Numbered from the stretch's first letter, positions 35,450 to 49,892 are shown. The stretch is 64,000 nt of DNA from Mya arenaria (GCF_026914265.1 NC_069138.1:34076598-34140597), one strand, 5' to 3'. The notes: generated from the sequence alone by a model not told the origin. A program made the numbers and translations.

Positions 35450-36770
35450 TGCCATTCTATTTGTTACATATAACACATGTATGAAGGTGTATATCATGCT
35501 AATAATAATGTGCTCTTGTCGACTTGTTTTTGTCGACTTGACGCGTTTTTTGTGTGAATATTTTGGCACTTGTTCACGGGATATTTTGACGTACGTTTTG
35601 GCAAAGAATCAGGTTAGGCACGATATGTCGACTTCATAAAGATACATGCTACATCCACAAAGCATGCTCTACTAACTGTATTGATAAAATATCAGTCTTT
35701 AAATTCACTTAATAAGTGGACAATTTAACATGATTTTGGTAGCATGTAGTGTTGTAGCTTGTCAAGATGACATGAAATCAGTCGACACAATACTACATGA
35801 TGACGACATCAGTATACACGATATACGCTTCTACACACATGAACATTGGCTCCATCTTTTTATAGATGTTCAAAAATATGCTTGTTTATGTATTTTACAA
35901 TATTAAATATATGTCTGGTTTAATATCAAAATGAAAATACATGGTACGAAAGCTGTATGATTCAATACAAGTCATTTCTAAATATATTTTCATTTTTGTT
36001 TAAGTAACTACCTGATACATGCCAGACGTGGCTGTAGAGCTAATGCACACATAGAGATTTTTTTTATATTATCAATGAATTATAAAACCTGTGCATGCTG
36101 ATTTAACGTTCCTATAAGTATCATTTTAACTCCAGATAAAAGTAGCGTAAGTTTATTTAATAATGTATTAATAATGAAATTATCATGATGAATAATGAAA
36201 TAGTAATGAAATGATAATAAAAAATAAATTAAAATCATTCGAGGTGCAATATTTCAGCCTTATATTTATGGCCAAGATCTATTTTCATTTATTATTTAAT
36301 ATATATATACGTCGTAATTTATATAATTTTAATAATTGTATTTTACATTTCTGTGCTAGAAGTTGAATATGTAATAGTACAGGTTGCAGTATATATAGGT
36401 ACATACGCATTTCTATTGATCAATTGTTAAACAAGGGGTATTTGGTTATTACGTCACTTTTTGTTGTATATTTTTATATTTGATCTGTTACAATAAACGT
36501 CTCGCAAAAAAACCGTCTCATTCTTCATATATAACAGTGGTAGAAGTTGACGGTGCTTTGCAATGTGTGAAAACACTTTATTAAGTAAATGAATTAAACG
36601 ATAATTGAGAGAGAAGATTCGATGTATGGTTACGAAAATAAATGCCATTATGTCAACTATGCAGATCGTGATTGACACGTGTACACAGTTCAATAGGCAT
36701 GTTCTTATATATCCTGCATCACTGTATTACAAAAAGAGTTCAGCTGCCATTTAGCGACTGCCACAGACAA

Positions 36771-36842
36771 TGCCGTGACCAGGATTCGAACCTGGGTTGT
36801 CGCGGCCACAACGCGAAGTACTAACCACTATACGATCACGGC
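36771..36842 (-). tRNA. tRNA-His (GTG)
   Basis: Intact 72-nt copy and the first gene of the array. Its flank ('gttcaaagagcgactgagac') is closest to that of 43408. Five T lie about 36 nt downstream. Confidence 0.95.
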
Positions 36843-37814
36843 TAGCTCGCTGAACTGTTCAAAGAGCGACTGAGACCTAATAAAAATCTTATCGGGGACT
36901 AAAGTGTCTCCACTGCTCAAGTGGCTTGAACGGAAGCTGTCCCGTACTTTGAGATACCATACGTGGCAGTAATGGTCAGATATGGTGGAAAATTGTTTGT
37001 TTATAATTACATATATACTCGTACATAAATGAGGCCTGTTTTCACCTGATAATTTATGGTAATAAAAAACTAGCACCTGCATTTAGTTTAAGCAGCTTCG
37101 ATGCACGAACACCTTCGCATAAACTGTTTTAAATATGTAGCAGTTTTTCATAAAAGCCATCTTATTATCCCATTTCAGTTACTCGGATACACTGATCATG
37201 GTGATTGATATTGCAACCTATGGTATGTCCAGATATGTAGCTATATAAGGCGCATCATCAGTACACTAGCACTGACACCAAGATGTATATTTTGGCCAGT
37301 CGGTTATAGCGTGGATCATTATAGGCGCTATAATTATGCATTGTATAAGGTACGCAAATAAGCATGTCATAATGTCGAATGCAAAGATTCTTGTCTTTTG
37401 GTTTCTTTTAACCCTAGAGAAAATTAATTTTGCTTGTATGTGGAGATATTGTTGTGCAATCAAAAGTTGTTTTAGTATATTATATGCGTGATCTACAACC
37501 CAAAACATGTGGCTCTGCATCATACATTATGGTGTCCTAGTTCATAAATGGGTAAAGAAGGCAAAACTAATAAAGCTTTGGAAACTTTTATATTTTCTAT
37601 TATAGTTTAGGTATTATCTTATTCATATGGAAAATGTCAAGTGTTTTGGCACGTTGATATATTATATTCGTGTAGTACCTTTGCGTTTGAACTCGATTAA
37701 TGCTGTATTAACCATACTCTATTAAATTCGTTTTTGTTTTGTTTGGTAATCTCACGAACAAAACTATACATGCAAGGAAGACAACATGTACTAAGTTTAC
37801 AAGAGAGTGAATAT

Positions 37815-38480
37815 AAACATTATAAAGAGTATTAATTAATGAGCACATATATGAAGTGCTAGCATAGTAAAAAGAGTATCTGGTAGTTTTTTTGCATAAC
37901 AAATACACGGTACGTTCTAATTGGATAACAAATTGCATTTTGATACAAATTTGAATCCGTCTTACAGCTCGTGTCTTAATTAAACTTCTTTTAATGCACG
38001 CTTATCTGATTCTGCATTTCACAAAAACTGCATAATACTTCCTCTCCCAACATAAAAGGTGTTTAAGCATAAGAAAATTGGCAGTATAGTGCCCATGTAA
38101 GTGCACTTACCGTCGAAACTAAAAAATATGCAGCAATTCAATGAAAAATAGCTAAAATAGGTACAAGAAAGGTGCACTTTGACTAAAAACACAGTTTCAA
38201 GTCACGCAATTTTCTATTTTTACTTTGTAAACAACTAATCGCTCAGCTTATACATTCAATTGTTAATTCCTCTAGAAAGATATGTTAAAGAACTGAGAGA
38301 AACTTACACGAGTGGCCTCCGGGTAGGCCTATTTAATATGCGAGAAAAGTGATAAAACTTACTAACCCGGTGAAAATATCCTCAAAAAACACCAAAATGT
38401 CTGCGAACACCGCCATTTTAATCCGCATTACACATTTTCTTCACTTAAAATTCGGCAAACACAAAACACGTTGGACCCCG
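37815..38480. other. Stretch inside the array without clear unit homology
   Basis: Unit homology stops near 37812 and resumes near 38485. The segment contains the palindrome 'gtaagtgcacttac' at about 38100 and no supported gene. Probably an insertion that explains the larger 2.5-kb spacing here. Confidence 0.4.
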
Positions 38481-39277
38481 TCTTAACGCAGGAACACAAT
38501 TAAACATGCAGGGAAGAATATATGTACCCATATTGCTAGAGATTGAACGTTTGAAGGACACAACGCTTAGTTGTTGGGAAAAGATTGAATCCATAAATCC
38601 TTCTATGGCATTTTGATGAGGGGGCGAAAAGAAGCAGGAAGCTAATAGCACCACTTTTACGAACACCAACCCGTGCCATGCTTCACTCGACATATTGACA
38701 TGGAATCCCTTCTTAGCTTCATGCAGCTCGTATGTGTGACCTTTAACTGTAAACTAAGAGCACAGTGTAACTGTTCATGTTCTTCTAGAACACATAACGT
38801 AGCCATTATAGGGCGCGGGCAGACCATTATAAACTCAACACCAACGACAACAACAACGTTTCACTCGTGATATTTACATGGAATCCCTACCTTGCTTCAT
38901 TCAGTTCGTGTATGTTATCTTGTAATTTATACTGAGAGCACAGTGTACCTGTTTAAGTTGGTCTACTCTATAAGGAAAGTTTAATTGAAATCAGATGAAT
39001 AGCAACTAAGGCGCGGCTAAGATACAATGTTAACTGACGGACTGACGGACAAAAAAACGGACAAAAGAACGCACAGTGCCAATAGTCACATACAGAAGGC
39101 GTCCTCGTGCTCGGACTCTCGGCTGTGTTACGGTATTAAGTGCCATTTTGTCAATGACGTAGGTCGTAAATGACTCGTGGGTAAGGTTTAACATGGAATA
39201 TGTCACGGTCATGGTCTTGAACAACCTGAGCATCTTAATTACAATAAAACAAATTCAGCGGTGCCCGTGACAGACAA

Positions 39278-39349
39278 TGCCGTGACCAGGATTCGAACCT
39301 GGGTTGTCGCGGCCACAACGCGAAGTACTAACCACTATACGATCACGGC
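39278..39349 (-). tRNA. tRNA-His (GTG)
   Basis: Intact 72-nt copy. Its 5' flank ('gcgatttgggcc', 'actcttgtcaatg') groups it with 48436. Four T lie about 29 nt past the 3' end. Confidence 0.95.
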
Positions 39350-40616
39350 TAGCTCGCTGAACTCATGGTATTGCGATTTGGGCCTTATAAAACTCTTGTC
39401 AATGACTCAAGTGTCTCAAGTGTCATGAACGGAACCAGTTACAGACGTGGCAGTATCGTCAGAGATATTGGATGTAGTTATATGTATAATGAGGTTTCAA
39501 AAGGTATTCACCCTTTGCCAAATATATCTAATATTTTCAAGAAATCAATTTCAATTGATCTGCATATACTTTCATTTGAATTGGAGGGCTTTAATGCACG
39601 AACACCGGCGCCGTAAACCGTGTTTTAAATATGTAACGGTTTTCAAGAAATCCTACTTGTTATCCCATTTTTATCTTGTCATTTTCTAACAGGCAGTGAT
39701 CATGATGGAAATCATGGTAAAATTCATTTTGCTGACTGATACTGCCGCCTACGGTAGTACCGATATGTAGCTATTTACCGGCGCTCATAGGCATTATAAC
39801 CGCATATAAGAATGTCATGGTGAAAAATGCAAAGATAATTGTCTTTGGTTTCTTCTTACCCTAGAGGAACTAAACTTTGCTTGTATGTGGAAATATTGTC
39901 GTGGAATCATAAGAAATTGTTTAAATATGTTCTATGCGTGGTCTACAGCCCAAATCATGTGGCTCTGCATCATACATCCAGGTGTCCGTGTTCAAAAGTG
40001 GGTGAAGAAGGCCGAAATAATTAAGTAGCTGTCACAGAATGTGTGGTACCATACGTGGCAGTATTCATGGTAGTGTTCAGCGATTGTAAAACATATGAAT
40101 TGATATAATAAGGTCTCCATAATTATTTACACCCCTTGCTTATAACATTTGATTTTTTTCAAGCAATCAAACAATATGTTTGTAAAAATCGGACGGAGGC
40201 TATGAAAAAACGTTTCACCTAGCTTATTGCAGTTCGTATGTGTGACCTAGTACTTTAAACTGAGGTAAAGCGTACCTGTTTATGTTGTTCTACACTATTA
40301 AAAAGTTTGATAGAAATCAGATGAATAGCAACAAAGGTTAGGCTGTGACACAATTTTAAGTGACGGAGTGACGAACAAATAACGGACAAAAGAACGTACA
40401 GTGTCGTTAGTCTCATATAGAAGACGCACTCGTGCTCGGACCCTCAGCTGTGTTACGAAAATAATCGTCATCTAGTCAATAACGTTGGTCGTTAATGACT
40501 CGTGTGTAAGGTTCAACATGTAGTATGTCACGGCCATGGTCTTGAACAACCTGTCCATTTTGATAACAACATATAACAAATATAAAAACAAATCCAGCGG
40601 TGCCCGTGACAGACAA

Positions 40617-40688
40617 TGCCGTGACCAGGATTCGAACCTGGGTTGTCGCGGCCACAACGCGAAGTACTAACCACTATACGATCACGGC
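40617..40688 (-). tRNA. tRNA-His (GTG)
   Basis: Intact 72-nt copy. Its 5' flank ('cgatatggcgatttggga') groups it with 46841. Five T lie about 29 nt past the 3' end. Confidence 0.95.
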
Positions 40689-43407
40689 TAGCTCGCTGAA
40701 CTGACGATATGGCGATTTGGGACTAATAAGAATCTTGTCAATGACTTACTTAAGTGTGTCAAGTGACCTCAACGGAGACTGTCACAGAATTTGAGATACC
40801 ATACGTGGCAGTATTCGTCAGATATGATGAACCATATTATTGGATATTAAAAATATAATAAGGTCGATATAGGTTTGTTCATCCCTTTCCCAATTAATGT
40901 GATATTTTCAAGCGCAATCAAACACAATTGATCTGCACATACTTTCATTTCCTTTGGAGAGCTGCGATGCACGAACACCGGCGCCATAAACCGTGTTTAA
41001 AAATAGGTAACGGTTTTCAAGAAATCAAACTTATTATCCCATTTGTATCGTGCCATTTCTACAAGCAGTGATCATGATGAAAAGCGGGGTAAAATGTCCT
41101 CCACTGACTGATACTGCCGCCTATGGTATGTACAGATGTGTAGCTGTATAAGACTCCTCGTCAGTACATTAGCACGAAACCAGGATGTATGCTGCAGAGC
41201 CGCATGTATTGGACCAGACGGTTTTGATCTGGATCGTTGCAGGCGCTCATAGGCATTATAGAGATTAAACGCAAATACAAATGTCATGGTGTAAAATGCA
41301 AAGATTTTTTTCTTCTTGTTTCTTCTTACCCTAGAGAAATCTAATTTTGCATGTATATGGAAATATTGTCACGGAATCATAATAAATTGATTTAGTATGT
41401 TCTATGCGTGGTCTACAAGCCAAAGCCATGTGGCTCTGCATTATCCATCCAGGCGTCCGTGTTCAAAGGTGGATGAAGAAGGCCAAAATAATTAAACTTT
41501 GGAAAGTTTCATTTTTTTTCTATTATAGTTTAGGTATTATCTTATTCATATAGATATTATCAAGCGTTTTGGCACGTTGATATATTATATTCGTGTAGTA
41601 CCTTTGCGTTTCAACTTAATTAATGCTGTATCATCCATACTCTACTAAATTCGTTTTTGTTATGTTTGGTAATCTGACGAACAAAAATATACATGCAGGG
41701 AAGACAACATGTACCCAGTTTACAAGAGAGTGAACGTTAGAAGGACATAACGCTTAGGTGTTTCAAAAGGCTGAATCCTTCAAACCCACTTTAGAATACA
41801 ATTTACAGTTCAAGCCAATGCAACTGCAGATGCCAATCATCAAATACAAACTACCTGTGTGAGATTATGCGTTAAAAATGTGTCAGCCGATGATGTAGCT
41901 TTCTAAGACACTATGCGATAACACTAAAATACGTAAATATATTTAACGATCATTGAGAGAGAAATGTATGATTATGGTAACGAAAATAATTGCCATTTTG
42001 TCAACTATGCAGTAATTTTGAGCATTGATCATTATGAAAAGCGTGGTAAAAATGTCTTCCACTGACTGATACTGCCGCCTATGGTATATACAGATGTGTG
42101 GCTATATTAGGCGCCTCATCAGTACATAAGCACGGATACTAGGACGTATGCTGCAGAGCCACATGGTTATGGTGCTCATGGACATTCTAGAAAGTAACCG
42201 AAAAATAGCAAGTAAAAGCGTTAAATGCCTATATACTTGTCTTTTGGTTTCTTATAACCCTAGAAGAAATTAACTTTGCTAGTATGTGAAAATATTGTCG
42301 TGGAATCATAATAAAGTGTTATATTATGTCAAATTACGTGATCTACAAAAACAAGTGGCTAAAGATCATGCATTTTGGTGTATGTGTTTAAAAGTGGATG
42401 TAGAAGGCAGAAAAAGAAAACTTTGGAATTTTTATTAGTCAGATATAATATACAATCGCATTAATGTAGATAGTGTCAAGCGTATTGGCACTTTTACATG
42501 TTCTCTTCGTGTAGTACTTTTGCGTTTGAACGAAATTAATAGTGAGTGAACCATACTATTTTGAATTCGCTTCCGTTATGTTTGCTTAACTTACGAACAC
42601 AATTAAACATACAGGAAGAATACATGTACTCAGTTTGCTAGAGATTGAAAATCAAAAGGACACAATGCTTAATTGTTAGGAAAAGATCTAATCCTTCAAA
42701 CCTAATTCGGCATTTTGATGAGCTTTTAAATTGACGTGCTAAAAGAAGCAGGGAGCCAATAACAGCAACCTTACGCGCACCACACCGTCCCATGCTTAAC
42801 TCGACATATTGACATGGAATCCCTACATAGCTTCATGCAGTTGATGTTCGTGACATTGTACTTTAAACTGAGTGCACAGCGTACCTGTTAAGTTGGTCTA
42901 CACTTTTATGAAGTTTGATTGAAATAATATGAAAAGCGACAAAGGTTCGGCTAAGAAACATTGTTAACTGACGAACTGACTGACCAAAAAACGGACGGAC
43001 AGAAAAAGGTGCAGTGCCTCTGGTCTCCCATTAAAGGCGTACTCGTCGTCGGACTCTCTACTATGTTATGAATTTTCTGAAAACATTAAGTACAATATAT
43101 TATCTCGAAAAAAAACAGAGGAAACTTTCATTATTGAAACGATACATATAAAACAAAAATTATATGTTATAGTATAGGGTGCTATTATCTGTACAAAAGC
43201 ACATTTCTATTCACTAGATGCTAAACAAGGGGTTATTGGTTGTTACGACAGTTATAGCTCAATTAAGAAATTGACCGATAACTGACAGAGAAATGTTTGG
43301 TGTGCGTTTACGAAAATAAATGCCATTTTGTCAGTTACGTAGGTATTTAATGGCTCGTGTATAAAGGTTAATAATAAAACAAATTCAGCGATGCCCGTGA
43401 CAGACAA

Positions 43408-43479
43408 TGCCGTGACCAGGATTCGAACCTGGGTTGTCGCGGCCACAACGCGAAGTACTAACCACTATACGATCACGGC
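43408..43479 (-). tRNA. tRNA-His (GTG)
   Basis: Intact 72-nt copy whose flank is closest to 36771. Four T lie about 29 nt past the 3' end. Confidence 0.95.
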
Positions 43480-44889
43480 TAGCTCGCGGAACTGTTCTTA
43501 GAGCGACTGAGACCTAATAAGAATCTTATCAGGGACTTAAGTGTCTCCACTACTCAAGTGGCTTGAACGGAAGCTGTCACAGAATGTATGGTACCATACG
43601 TGGCAGTATTGGTCAGAGATGGTGAAAAAAATGTATATAATTACATATATACTCGTACATAAATGAGGCCTGTTTTCACCTGATAATTTAAGGTAATCAA
43701 ACAAAAGCACCTGCATTTGCTTTAAGCAGATTCGATGCACAAACACCTTCGCATAAACCGTGTTTAAAATATGTATCGGTTTGTCATGAAAACCAACTTA
43801 TTATCCCATTTCATTTTTTAACAAACAGTCCATCGGATCCACTGATCATGGTGATTGATACTGCAACCCATGGTATGTCCAGATGTGTTGCTATATAAGG
43901 CTCCTCATCAGTACACTAGCACGGACACCAAGATGTATGCTGCTGAGTGACATTGTGTAGACCAGAAGGTTATGGTCTGGATCATTATAGGCGCTAATAT
44001 GCATTATAGAGAGTAACAAATAAGCATGTCATGGTGAACAATGCAAAGATTCTTGTCTTTTGGTTTCTTTTAACCCTAGAGAAAATAAAACTGTGCTAGT
44101 ATATGGAAATCTTGTCGTGCAATCATTATAAGTTGTTTTAGTATGTTATATGCGGGGTCTACAGCCCAAAACATGTGGCTCTGCATCATACATTATGGTG
44201 TCCGTGTCCATAAAAGGGTATAGAAGGCAAAAATAATGAAACTTTGGAAACCTTTATTTTTTTTATTATAGTTAAGGTATAATCTTATTCATAGAGATAG
44301 TGTCAAGCGTTTTAGCACATTGTTATATTACATTCGTGTGGTAGGTTTGCGTTTGAACTCGATTAATGCTGTATCAACCATACTCAATTAAATTTGTTTT
44401 CGTTATGATTGGTAAACTTAAACGCTTAGCTGATTAAAAATATTAAATCCTTGCAACCCACTTTAGAATACAACATACATTGTCAGCCAATACAACTGCA
44501 GGTAGGCAATCATTTAGTTCTAGGCTTAATCATTAAGAATTTTAACTTTCGCGTGTGTTTATAGGTCCGCCTACTGCCACTCATCCGATACACACTCCCT
44601 GTGTCAGAGTTTGCGTTAATACTGTTTCAGCCAATAAGGTAGCATTCTAAGACACTATGTGAAATAACTTAAATAATTAAATGAATTAACGATAACTGAG
44701 AGAGAAAAGTTTGATGTATGGTTACAAAAATAATTGCCATTATGTGATCTATGTAGTTCGTTCAGGACTCGTGTACACAGTGTACACAGTTTCAACATGA
44801 AATATGTAGGATTCACGGTCTTATATAACAACCTGCCGATTTTTTTTAAAAGAGGAGTATACGTGTAATTCAGCGATTGGCACAAACAA

Positions 44890-44961
44890 TGCCTTAACCA
44901 GGATTCGAACCTGGATTGTCGCGGCCACGTTGCGAAGTATTAACCACTATAAGATCACGAC
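44890..44961 (-). pseudogene. tRNA-His pseudogene (lost U33)
   Basis: Full length, but the anticodon loop reads ACGTGGC in place of TTGTGGC, so the invariant U33 is gone. The acceptor stem has changes (GTCGTGA against TTAAGGC) leaving at least one mismatch. Probably not functional. Confidence 0.85.
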
Positions 44962-45100
44962 TATCGAGCTGAACCTGGGCGATATGATGTGGGTCTTGAA
45001 CCTTATCGCCTCAAGTGACATAAACGAAAGCTGTCATAGACTTTGTGATACCATACTTGGCAGTATTGGTCAGATATGGTGGGAAAACATGTTTGGATAA

Positions 45101-45123
45101 AAAAAAAATATATATATATATAT
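45101..45123. repeat. (A)n(TA)n microsatellite
   Basis: A run of A followed by seven or eight TA units inside an array unit. Confidence 0.85.
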
Positions 45124-46138
45124 CATGAGGTCTCATTAGGTGTGTCCACCACTTGCCCAATATACTTGATAAGTTCAAGCATTCCAACACAATTTGCATA
45201 TACTTTTTTATTTCCTTAGAACAGCTTCGATGCACGCTCACTGTCGCCGTAAACCGTGTTTAAAAATAGGTTACCCTAGAGGAAATTAGATTTGCTAGTA
45301 TGTGGAAATAAATATCCTGGAATTAATGATGTATTAAATTGGTTTTCACTATGTTTGCTAAACTCACGAACACAATTAAACATGCAACGAATAATACATT
45401 CGGTTTGCTAGAGATTTAACGTTAAAAGGACATAACGCTTATTGATTGAAAAAGATTGAATCCTTCCAACCTACTATGGCATTTTGATGAGCGGTCTCAA
45501 AGAAACCGAAAGCCAAATTCGAGGGGTGAATGCGAAAAGTGACATTAAATAGAGAACAAGATAGAATATTTTTGCTTTCACCCCTTGCAATAGAACCACT
45601 TTTACGCGCACCAGCCCGTCCCATTCTTCACCCGACATATTAACATGAAATTCCTACCTAGCCTACCTTTATGCAGTTCGTGTATGTGACCTTGTACTTG
45701 AAACTGAGGGCACAACGTCGGGTTGGTCTACACTATTGTGAAGTTTGATTAAAAACATTTGAATAGCCACAAAGGTACATTTTTGAGAAGTTTGTTTTAA
45801 ATCATATGAAAAGCGACAAAGGTACACTATTGTGAAGTTTGACTGAAATCATAATAATAGCAACAAAGGTTCGGCTGAGATACAATGTTACCTGACGGAC
45901 TGTCGGTAAGATGAATGGACGGATAAAAGAACGTACAGTGCCAGTGGTCTCATACTAAATGCGTACTCGTGCTCGGACTCTCAGTTGTGCTACGAAAATA
46001 AGAGTCATTTTATCAATAACGTGAGTCGTTAATGACTCGAGTGTAAGGTTAAACACGTAATATGTCACCGTCATGGTCTTGAACAACCTGCACATCTTTG
46101 TTACAATAAAACAATTTCAGACGTGCCATTGAAGGCAG

Positions 46139-46210
46139 TGCCGTGACCAGGATTCGAACTTTGGTTGTCGCGGTCACAACGCGAAGTACTAACCACTATA
46201 CGATCACGGC
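46139..46210 (-). pseudogene. tRNA-His pseudogene (T stem broken)
   Basis: 72 nt with anticodon GTG kept and the acceptor stem intact. The T-stem 5' strand is CAAAG facing CCTGG, giving two mismatches in five pairs, and base 37 has changed. It is only about 0.7 kb from the intact 46841 copy. Weak function cannot be excluded. Confidence 0.7.
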
Positions 46211-46840
46211 TAGCTCATTAAACGGGCCTAATCAGGGACATAAGTAGCTGTCACTGAGTTTGTGGTACCATACGTAGCAGTATTCATGGTAGTGTTCAGC
46301 GATTGTAAAATAAATAAATCGATATAATAAGTTCGCCATAATTATGTTCACCCCTTGCCTATAACACTTGTTGTTGTTTTCAAACAATCAAACAATATGT
46401 TGTTTAAATTGGTCGGAGGCTGTGAAAAAACGTTTCACTTAGCTTCATGCAGTTCGTATGTGTGACCTAGTACTTTAAATTGAGGGCACAGCGTACCTGT
46501 ATATGTTGGTCTACACTATGAAGAAAGTTTGACATAAATCAGATGAATATCAACAAAGGTTCGGCTGTCAGACAATTTTAACTGACGGAGTGACGGACAA
46601 ATAACGGACAAAAGAACGTACAGTGTTGGTTGTCTCATATAGAAGACGCACTCGTGCTCGGACTCTCAGCTGTGTTACGAAAATAAGCGTCATTTAGTCA
46701 ATAACGTTGGCCTTTAATGACTTGTGTGTTATTGGTTCAACATGTAGTTTGTCACGGCCATGGTCTTGAACAACCTGCACATTTTTATAACAACAAATAA
46801 TAAATATAAAAACAAATCCAGCGGTGCCCGTGACAGACAA

Positions 46841-46912
46841 TGCCGTGACCAGGATTCGAACCTGGGTTGTCGCGGCCACAACGCGAAGTACTAACCACTA
46901 TACGATCACGGC
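46841..46912 (-). tRNA. tRNA-His (GTG)
   Basis: Intact 72-nt copy; flanks group it with 40617 (about 6.2 kb away). Five T lie about 29 nt past the 3' end. Confidence 0.95.
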
Positions 46913-48435
46913 TAGCTCGCTGAACTGACGATATGGAGATTTGGGAATAATAAGAATCTTGTTAATGACTTACTTAAGTGTGTCAAGTGACCTCAACGGA
47001 AACTATCACAGAATTTGAGATACCATACGAGGCAGTATTCGTCAGAGATGGTGAAAAATATGTTTGAATATAAAACATATAATAAGGTCTCAATAGGTAT
47101 GTTCATTCCTTTCCCAATAAATATGATATTTTCAAGCAATCAAACACAATTGATCTGCTCATACTTTTATTCGCTTAGACGAGCTGCTATGCACGAACAC
47201 CGTCGCTGTAAAATAATTAAAATAGGTAACGGTTTTGAGAAATCAAACTTCTTATCCCATATAATCCTGCCATTTTTACAAGCAGTGATTATTATGAAAA
47301 GCGTGGTAAAAATGTCCTCCACTGACTGATACTGCCGCCTATGGTATATACAGATGTGTTGATATTTTAGGCGCCTCATCAGTACATAAGCACGGACACT
47401 AGGACGTTTGCTGCAGAGCCATATGGTCATGGTGCTCATGGATATTATAGATAGCACCCGGAAAATAGCAAGAGAAAGCGTTAAATGCTTAGATACTTGT
47501 CTTTTGGTTTCTAATAACCCTAGAAGAAATTAGCTTTGCTAGTATGTGGAAATATTGTCGCGGAATCATGATTAAGTGTTATATTGTGTCCCCATGACAT
47601 GATCTACAGACAAAAACATGTGGCTCTGCATCATGAATCCTGGTTACTGTGTTTAAAGTGGATGAAGAAGACAGGAAAATAAAACTTTGGAAAAAAGATT
47701 ATTAGAAATAAGATAAAATCATATCCATGTAGATAGTGTCAAGCGTTTTGGCACCTTAACATGTTCTATTGGTGTAGTACTTTTGCGTTTGAACTCAATC
47801 AATGGTGAATGACCCATACTATTTTGAATTCGTTTCCGTTATGTTTGCTAAACCCACTAACACCCTAAACAAGCATGAATTATACATGAACTGAGCATGC
47901 TAGAAATTGAACGTTAAAAGGACATAACGCTTAGTTGATTGGAATTCTTCATACCAACTTTAGCATTTTGACGAGATTTTAAATGAACGGGGCTAAAAGA
48001 AGCAGAGAGCTACGACTTTTACTTGCACCACCCCACCTCATTCGTCACTCGACATAATGACATGAACTCAATACCTAGTTTCATGCAGTGCGAGTATGTA
48101 ACCTTGTACTTTAAACTGAAAGCACAGCGTACATGTTCATGTTGGCCAACACTATTGTAAATTTTGATTGAAATAATATGAATAACATAAAAGGTTCGGC
48201 TGATATAAAATGTTAACTGGCGGGCTGACTGACAAAATAACGGACGAACAAAAGAACGTAAGGGGTGTCAGTGGTCTCATACTGAAGGCGAAAATAAATG
48301 TCATTTTGTAAATAACGTGGGTCGTTAATGACCCGTGTGTAAGGTTCAACATTTAATATGTCACGGTCATGGTCTTGAACAACCTGACCATCTATATAAC
48401 AATAAAAACAATCCAGCGGTGACCGTGACAGACAA

Positions 48436-48507
48436 TGCCGTGACCAGGATTCGAACCTGGGTTGTCGCGGCCACAACGCGAAGTACTAACCACTATACGA
48501 TCACGGC
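48436..48507 (-). tRNA. tRNA-His (GTG)
   Basis: Intact 72-nt copy; flanks group it with 39278. Five T lie about 28 nt past the 3' end. Confidence 0.95.
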
Positions 48508-48980
48508 TACTTCGCAGAACTGATGGTACTGCGATTTGGGCCTAATAATACTCTTGTCAATGGTCCAAGTGTCGGAAGTGCCATGAACGGAAGCTGTCAC
48601 AGAATCTGTGTTCCCATATGTGCCAGTATCGTCAGAGTTTTTGGATATGGTTATATATATAGTGAGGTTTCAATAGGTATGTTCACCCCTTAGCAAGTAT
48701 TCCAAATGTGTTCAAGAAATCAGACACAAATTCATTTGCACATACTTTTATTTCCTATGTCCTTATAACCATAGAGGAAATTAGCGTAGCTATTATGTGG
48801 AAATATCGTCGTGTAATCAGGATAAAATGATGTATTATGTCACATGACATGACCACCAGCCTCAAACATGTGGCTTTCATATATTCTGGTGTTAGAAGCG
48901 GGTAAAGAAGGCCCAAAAAATAACTTTTGTTTCGATTATATATGGTATTATCGTATTCATATGGATAGTGTCCAGCTTTT

Positions 48981-49344
48981 TGTATGTATGTATGTATGTA
49001 TGTATTTCTTTAGAACTTGCGGTTAAGGATAACCCGTGAAAGTTCAAGCACTTATTTCCAACGGGGTCCTCTGTTTTTGCTGGGACAGCACGCGGAAGAT
49101 ACAGTGATGGGATACAAGGAAGTCCGGTGAGATACCCTAGCTCTTTTTCGAAGAGACTGCTTGGTTTTACGTGCTCGATGTAAAGCACCGATAAGCGGGG
49201 TGCAACTTTCCTTTCCTGGGTTAAACCAGTACTGAGTACACCACTTTTCCAAGCAAGGGAGCTTCATGTACAATCTTTTAACTTCTTTCGGTATAACGCG
49301 GCCAGGGATCGAACCCACGACCTCCCGCTCCGTAGGCGAACTCA
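48981..49344 (-). mobile_element. tRNA-derived SINE inserted in an array unit
   Basis: On the - strand it begins inside a tRNA-like head: 'CGCCTACGGAGCGGGAGG', then the B box GGTTCGATCCC and the junction 'GCGTTATACC'. A unique body of about 230 bp follows, ending in a CATA repeat tail (48981-49004 on the + strand as TGTA). The usual A-box end of the head appears truncated. Sister array units read 'agtgtcaagcgttttggcac' without interruption; here that word is split with 'tttt' at both joins, giving an empty site and a possible 4-bp target duplication. The head is of the type common in mollusc SINEs. Confidence 0.82.
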
Positions 49345-49892
49345 TTTTGGCACCTTAACATATTCTATTCGGGTAGTTCTTTTGCGTGTAAACTTAATTA
49401 ATGCTGTATAAACCATTCCTTATAAATTCGTTTTTGTAATGTTTGCTACACTCACGAACACAACTAAACATGCAAGAAATGATACATGTATTCAGCTTGC
49501 TAGAGATTGAATGCTAAAAGGACATAACGCTTAGTTGTTTGGAAAAGATTGTATCCATCAAACCCACTTTGGCATTTTGGTGAGCTTTTAAACGAACATG
49601 CTAAAGAAGCAGGGAGCCAATAACACCGCATATAGTCGTAGCACCCCGTCCCATGCTTCACTCGATTAATGGACGGATTAAAGAAGGTACAGTGCCAGTG
49701 GTCTCGCACTGAAGTCGTACTTGTGCTCGGACTCTCAGCTGTGTTACGAAATAAGCGTCATTTAGTCAATAACGTTGGTCGTAAATGACTCGTGTATAAG
49801 GTTCAACATGTTCTATGTCCGGGTCGTGGTCTTGGACAATCTGCCCATCTTTATTACAATAAAAGAAACTCAGCGGTGCCCGTGACAGGCAA

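Larger units (their letters stand above)
24540..36990. repeat. Segmental duplication, copy 2
   Basis: Counterpart of 1-9130 with the same order of parts. It is longer because of a LINE fragment plus minisatellite (28236-30700) and about 1.2 kb of extra sequence (34219-35449). It ends at tRNA-His 36771, the intact partner of pseudogene 8927, and merges there into the tRNA-His array. Confidence 0.85.
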
